Made by a program: the position numbers and the translations under genes. The notes beneath the pieces are model-generated. The model saw only the letters and a program-made list of their open reading frames with translations. It did no database searches and was not told where the DNA came from. A stretch of 64,000 nucleotides of DNA from Lumnitzera littorea (taxonomy: Eukaryota > Streptophyta > Magnoliopsida > Myrtales > Combretaceae): NCBI GenBank assembly GCA_024138015.1, contig JAMXBB010000006.1, forward strand, positions 77,812,627 through 77,876,626, read 5' to 3'. This document shows, in pieces, positions 61,876 to 64,000 of this stretch (its first letter is position 1; every line of letters begins with the position of its first letter).

Positions 61876-62603
61876 TGTAAACCCCACAAATCTAGCTTTT
61901 TGAGTATAGAATCAAATTTACGTACTGTAGATAATTTCCTTAAGTCAATAGAGCAAATAAATTTAAAACTGATTAAAATTTTAATTTTAAACTTAAAACA
62001 AATATGTAAAACCCTAACTTATTAATTGAAATTTTAATCACGTACAAAGACTTTAAACCCTAAACATATGTAATTGTAAGAGATTGACCTTGAACTTGAT
62101 AAAAACCTTAATTGCATGTGAAAACCCTAAATTTTATACACATGTACATATGAGAAATGGAATCCAAACCTGATCAAGACTCTAAAACCAAAACTTTAAG
62201 CTTATGAATGTACCAAATTGCTATGAAGGCGCTAAAACCCTAATTGAGCCAAATAACTGAACAATATGCCAAATCATATAAAATCACTAATGAACGATTA
62301 GAGATAACTTTTAAATACTCATAAGTGTAAAAGCACAATTAATTCATAAAAATTTATAATATTATTTTATTATTAACCTTATATTTATATAGATAAATTA
62401 GTATTATGCCAATTTAGACATTTAATTATTATTTAGATAACATGTAGTAAATATTAACAATATAATTTATAATTTACCTTATAATTATATTATTTATTAG
62501 TCTAAATATTATTTATAGGATTAAAAATGTGTAAAGAAATTCTAATATATGTTTTATTGATTTATTATATTTGATTTTCTATTTTTCCTCTTACTTCATT
62601 TTT

Positions 62604-62924
62604 TTTTTCTCCATTTTCTTTTTATTTCCAAATTATTTATATATAATACATATAATATTTTAAGAGTTGACCAAGTCAACATGTCCTTATCAAGTGCATT
62701 AAATTCTCTTATCAATTGCATTTAATTCCCTTATCTTATCTTTTTCTTCTTACCGTAAGTAACNTTTTTCTCCATTTTCTTTTTATTTCCAAATTATTTA
62801 TATATAATACATATAATATTTTAAGAGTTGACCAAGTCAACATGTCCTTATCAAGTGCATTAAATTCTCTTATCAATTGCATTTAATTCCCTTATCTTAT
62901 CTTTTTCTTCTTACCGTAAGTAAC
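62604..62924. repeat. Identical 160-bp tandem copies flanking a single N
   Basis: 62604-62763 and 62765-62924 read the same base for base, separated by the only N in the window (62764). In old, diverged LTR sequence an exact copy on either side of an N points to overlapping contig ends that were joined without merging. Confidence 0.9.
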
Positions 62925-63386
62925 ATGTGGTGCCTAGAATCTTCTTCATTTGTCTTCAATTTATACACATAAATAACCCACTTTTCCTTTCCCTTTTTGA
63001 TTGACACATACACATATATTTTCTCTCATCTTCTTCCCTCATTTTCTTCCATTTTCTTATTCACTTTCTCAACTTCCAAATATAACACCCAACTACATAA
63101 CCTTCAACACTTAAAAGGAGAAATTAACAGAGGAATTATTCAATAAACTACATATTAAGGTAAGTAATTATAGTTACTTTACATATTATTAATAGTAATC
63201 TTTTATATGAAAATAGGTTTTATGCACTTTCTTGATATATTTTGTTCTATCATATTTTTGATATAGTTAGTATATATTTTAGTATAAGGATTTAGAAGGT
63301 ACATGCAAATATGTTAACTTTAGATGTGTAATTCATTTGTTTTGAAAACTTTGTTATATGTATGTACTATTATATGTATAAACAGA

Positions 63387-63388
<2 letters not shown>

Positions 63389-63419
<31 letters not shown>
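63389..63419. repeat. (TA)n microsatellite
   Basis: About 15 TA units in the LTR-A variable zone; a second TA run is at 63498-63519 followed by (CA)n at about 63528-63544. Confidence 0.9.
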
Positions 63420-63421
<2 letters not shown>

Positions 63422-64000
63422 TATTACTATAGCTAGATGTATAAATATTTATATATATATAAATACATGTATATGGTTGACATACATATGTATAAGAATA
63501 TATATATATATATATATATGTACATAAACACACACACACACACAAACATAAATTGTAAGCATTATATGTGTGTGGGTATAAAACCGAAAATATGAGTATG
63601 TATAAATATTATGTATATTGAAAGACACTTAAGAATATATTAAGAAAATATAAAAATATGTATATATATACGTACACGTATATAAATACGTACAATAAAA
63701 GTATAGTACATGTATAAATACATGTATATGCGTATGCCTACATGTATAGACATACATATGTAAACATGTATATATGTATAAGCACATATACTAATATACT
63801 AAGTATAAGTGTATCTAATAATATATTAAATATAATAATATAAACAAGAATACATATCTATATATGTACATGTATCGTGTACATAATAAGATACTAAATA
63901 AAAGTATTTATATACTAAAATATCAAGTGTAATAAAACGATTAAGAATATATGTATGTACATAAGCACATAAGTATTTATATATAATTATACATATACAA

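Larger units (their letters stand above)
61876..64000 (-). mobile_element. LTR-A, minus strand, 3' part, running off the window
   Basis: Starts TGTAAACCCCACAAATCTAG, the reverse complement of the LTR-A 3' end, with GAAGT (61871-61875) as the presumed left target copy. It then follows LTR-A backwards: the CTAAGTCAATAGAG-like segment, GA-rich block as CT-rich 62570-63070, and the TATG/TATA variable zone from 63350 to the end. It holds an N with duplicated flanks. Confidence 0.87.

Overview
The window is nuclear DNA from a plant, most likely a eudicot. It is AT-rich and gene-poor, full of retrotransposon layers, and carries an intron-containing legumin/glutelin-type seed-globulin pseudogene. I cannot name the species. 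I see no intact protein-coding gene, tRNA, rRNA or CRISPR array. A single N at 62764 between two identical 160-bp copies marks an assembly join.

Layout. (1) 1-7856: ends of a large LTR family in both orientations (minus 1-631 and about 665-807; plus 3945-7856) around a decayed stretch that may be the 3' part of another Tat-type element. (2) 7857-17035: the only stretch not dominated by LTRs. It holds the globulin pseudogene (8554-10601, minus), the C-terminal end of a LINE (12725-13800, minus), a 359-bp MITE (14119-14477) and a foldback element (15961-16266). (3) 17036-50322: one Ty3/Gypsy element of Tat type, opened up by nested insertions. Its own LTRs (543 and 541 bp), primer-binding site, gag, protease, RT, RNase H, integrase, a 5 x 90 bp tandem repeat, an antisense ORF and the purine tract can all be placed. 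Removing the insertions leaves about 11.6 kb. The insertions are LTR-A minus 17666-23563 (itself carrying a Copia-like solo LTR at 18421-19836), LTR-A plus 24609-31951 (itself carrying solo LTR-B 27231-31005), a 1212-bp solo LTR at 33746-34957 inside RT, solo LTR-A 38352-41833, and solo LTR-B 43242-47012. (4) 50323-64000: another solo LTR-B (50999-54736), a LINE endonuclease fragment, a broken LTR-A piece, an unassigned LTR-like stretch, and the 5' LTR and gag of a chromovirus-like Gypsy element cut by a minus-strand LTR-A that runs off the window.

Most insertion ends are supported by 5-bp target-site duplications read directly: TTTTT, AAATA, ATAGT, AAAAC, ATGTC and ATTAT exactly, and CCAAC/CCAGC, TAGCC/TAGCA and GCAAC/CCAAC with one mismatch. 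The nested order gives a relative chronology: Tat element first, LTR-A/B later, Copia-like LTR and inner LTR-B last.

Nothing here works as a functional gene set. The points of most interest are the antisense ORF of the Tat element with its own TATA box, the 5'-end module swap between near-identical LTR-B copies, the tandem repeat in the Tat 3' UTR, and a block of about 70 bp kept in all A- and B-type LTRs.
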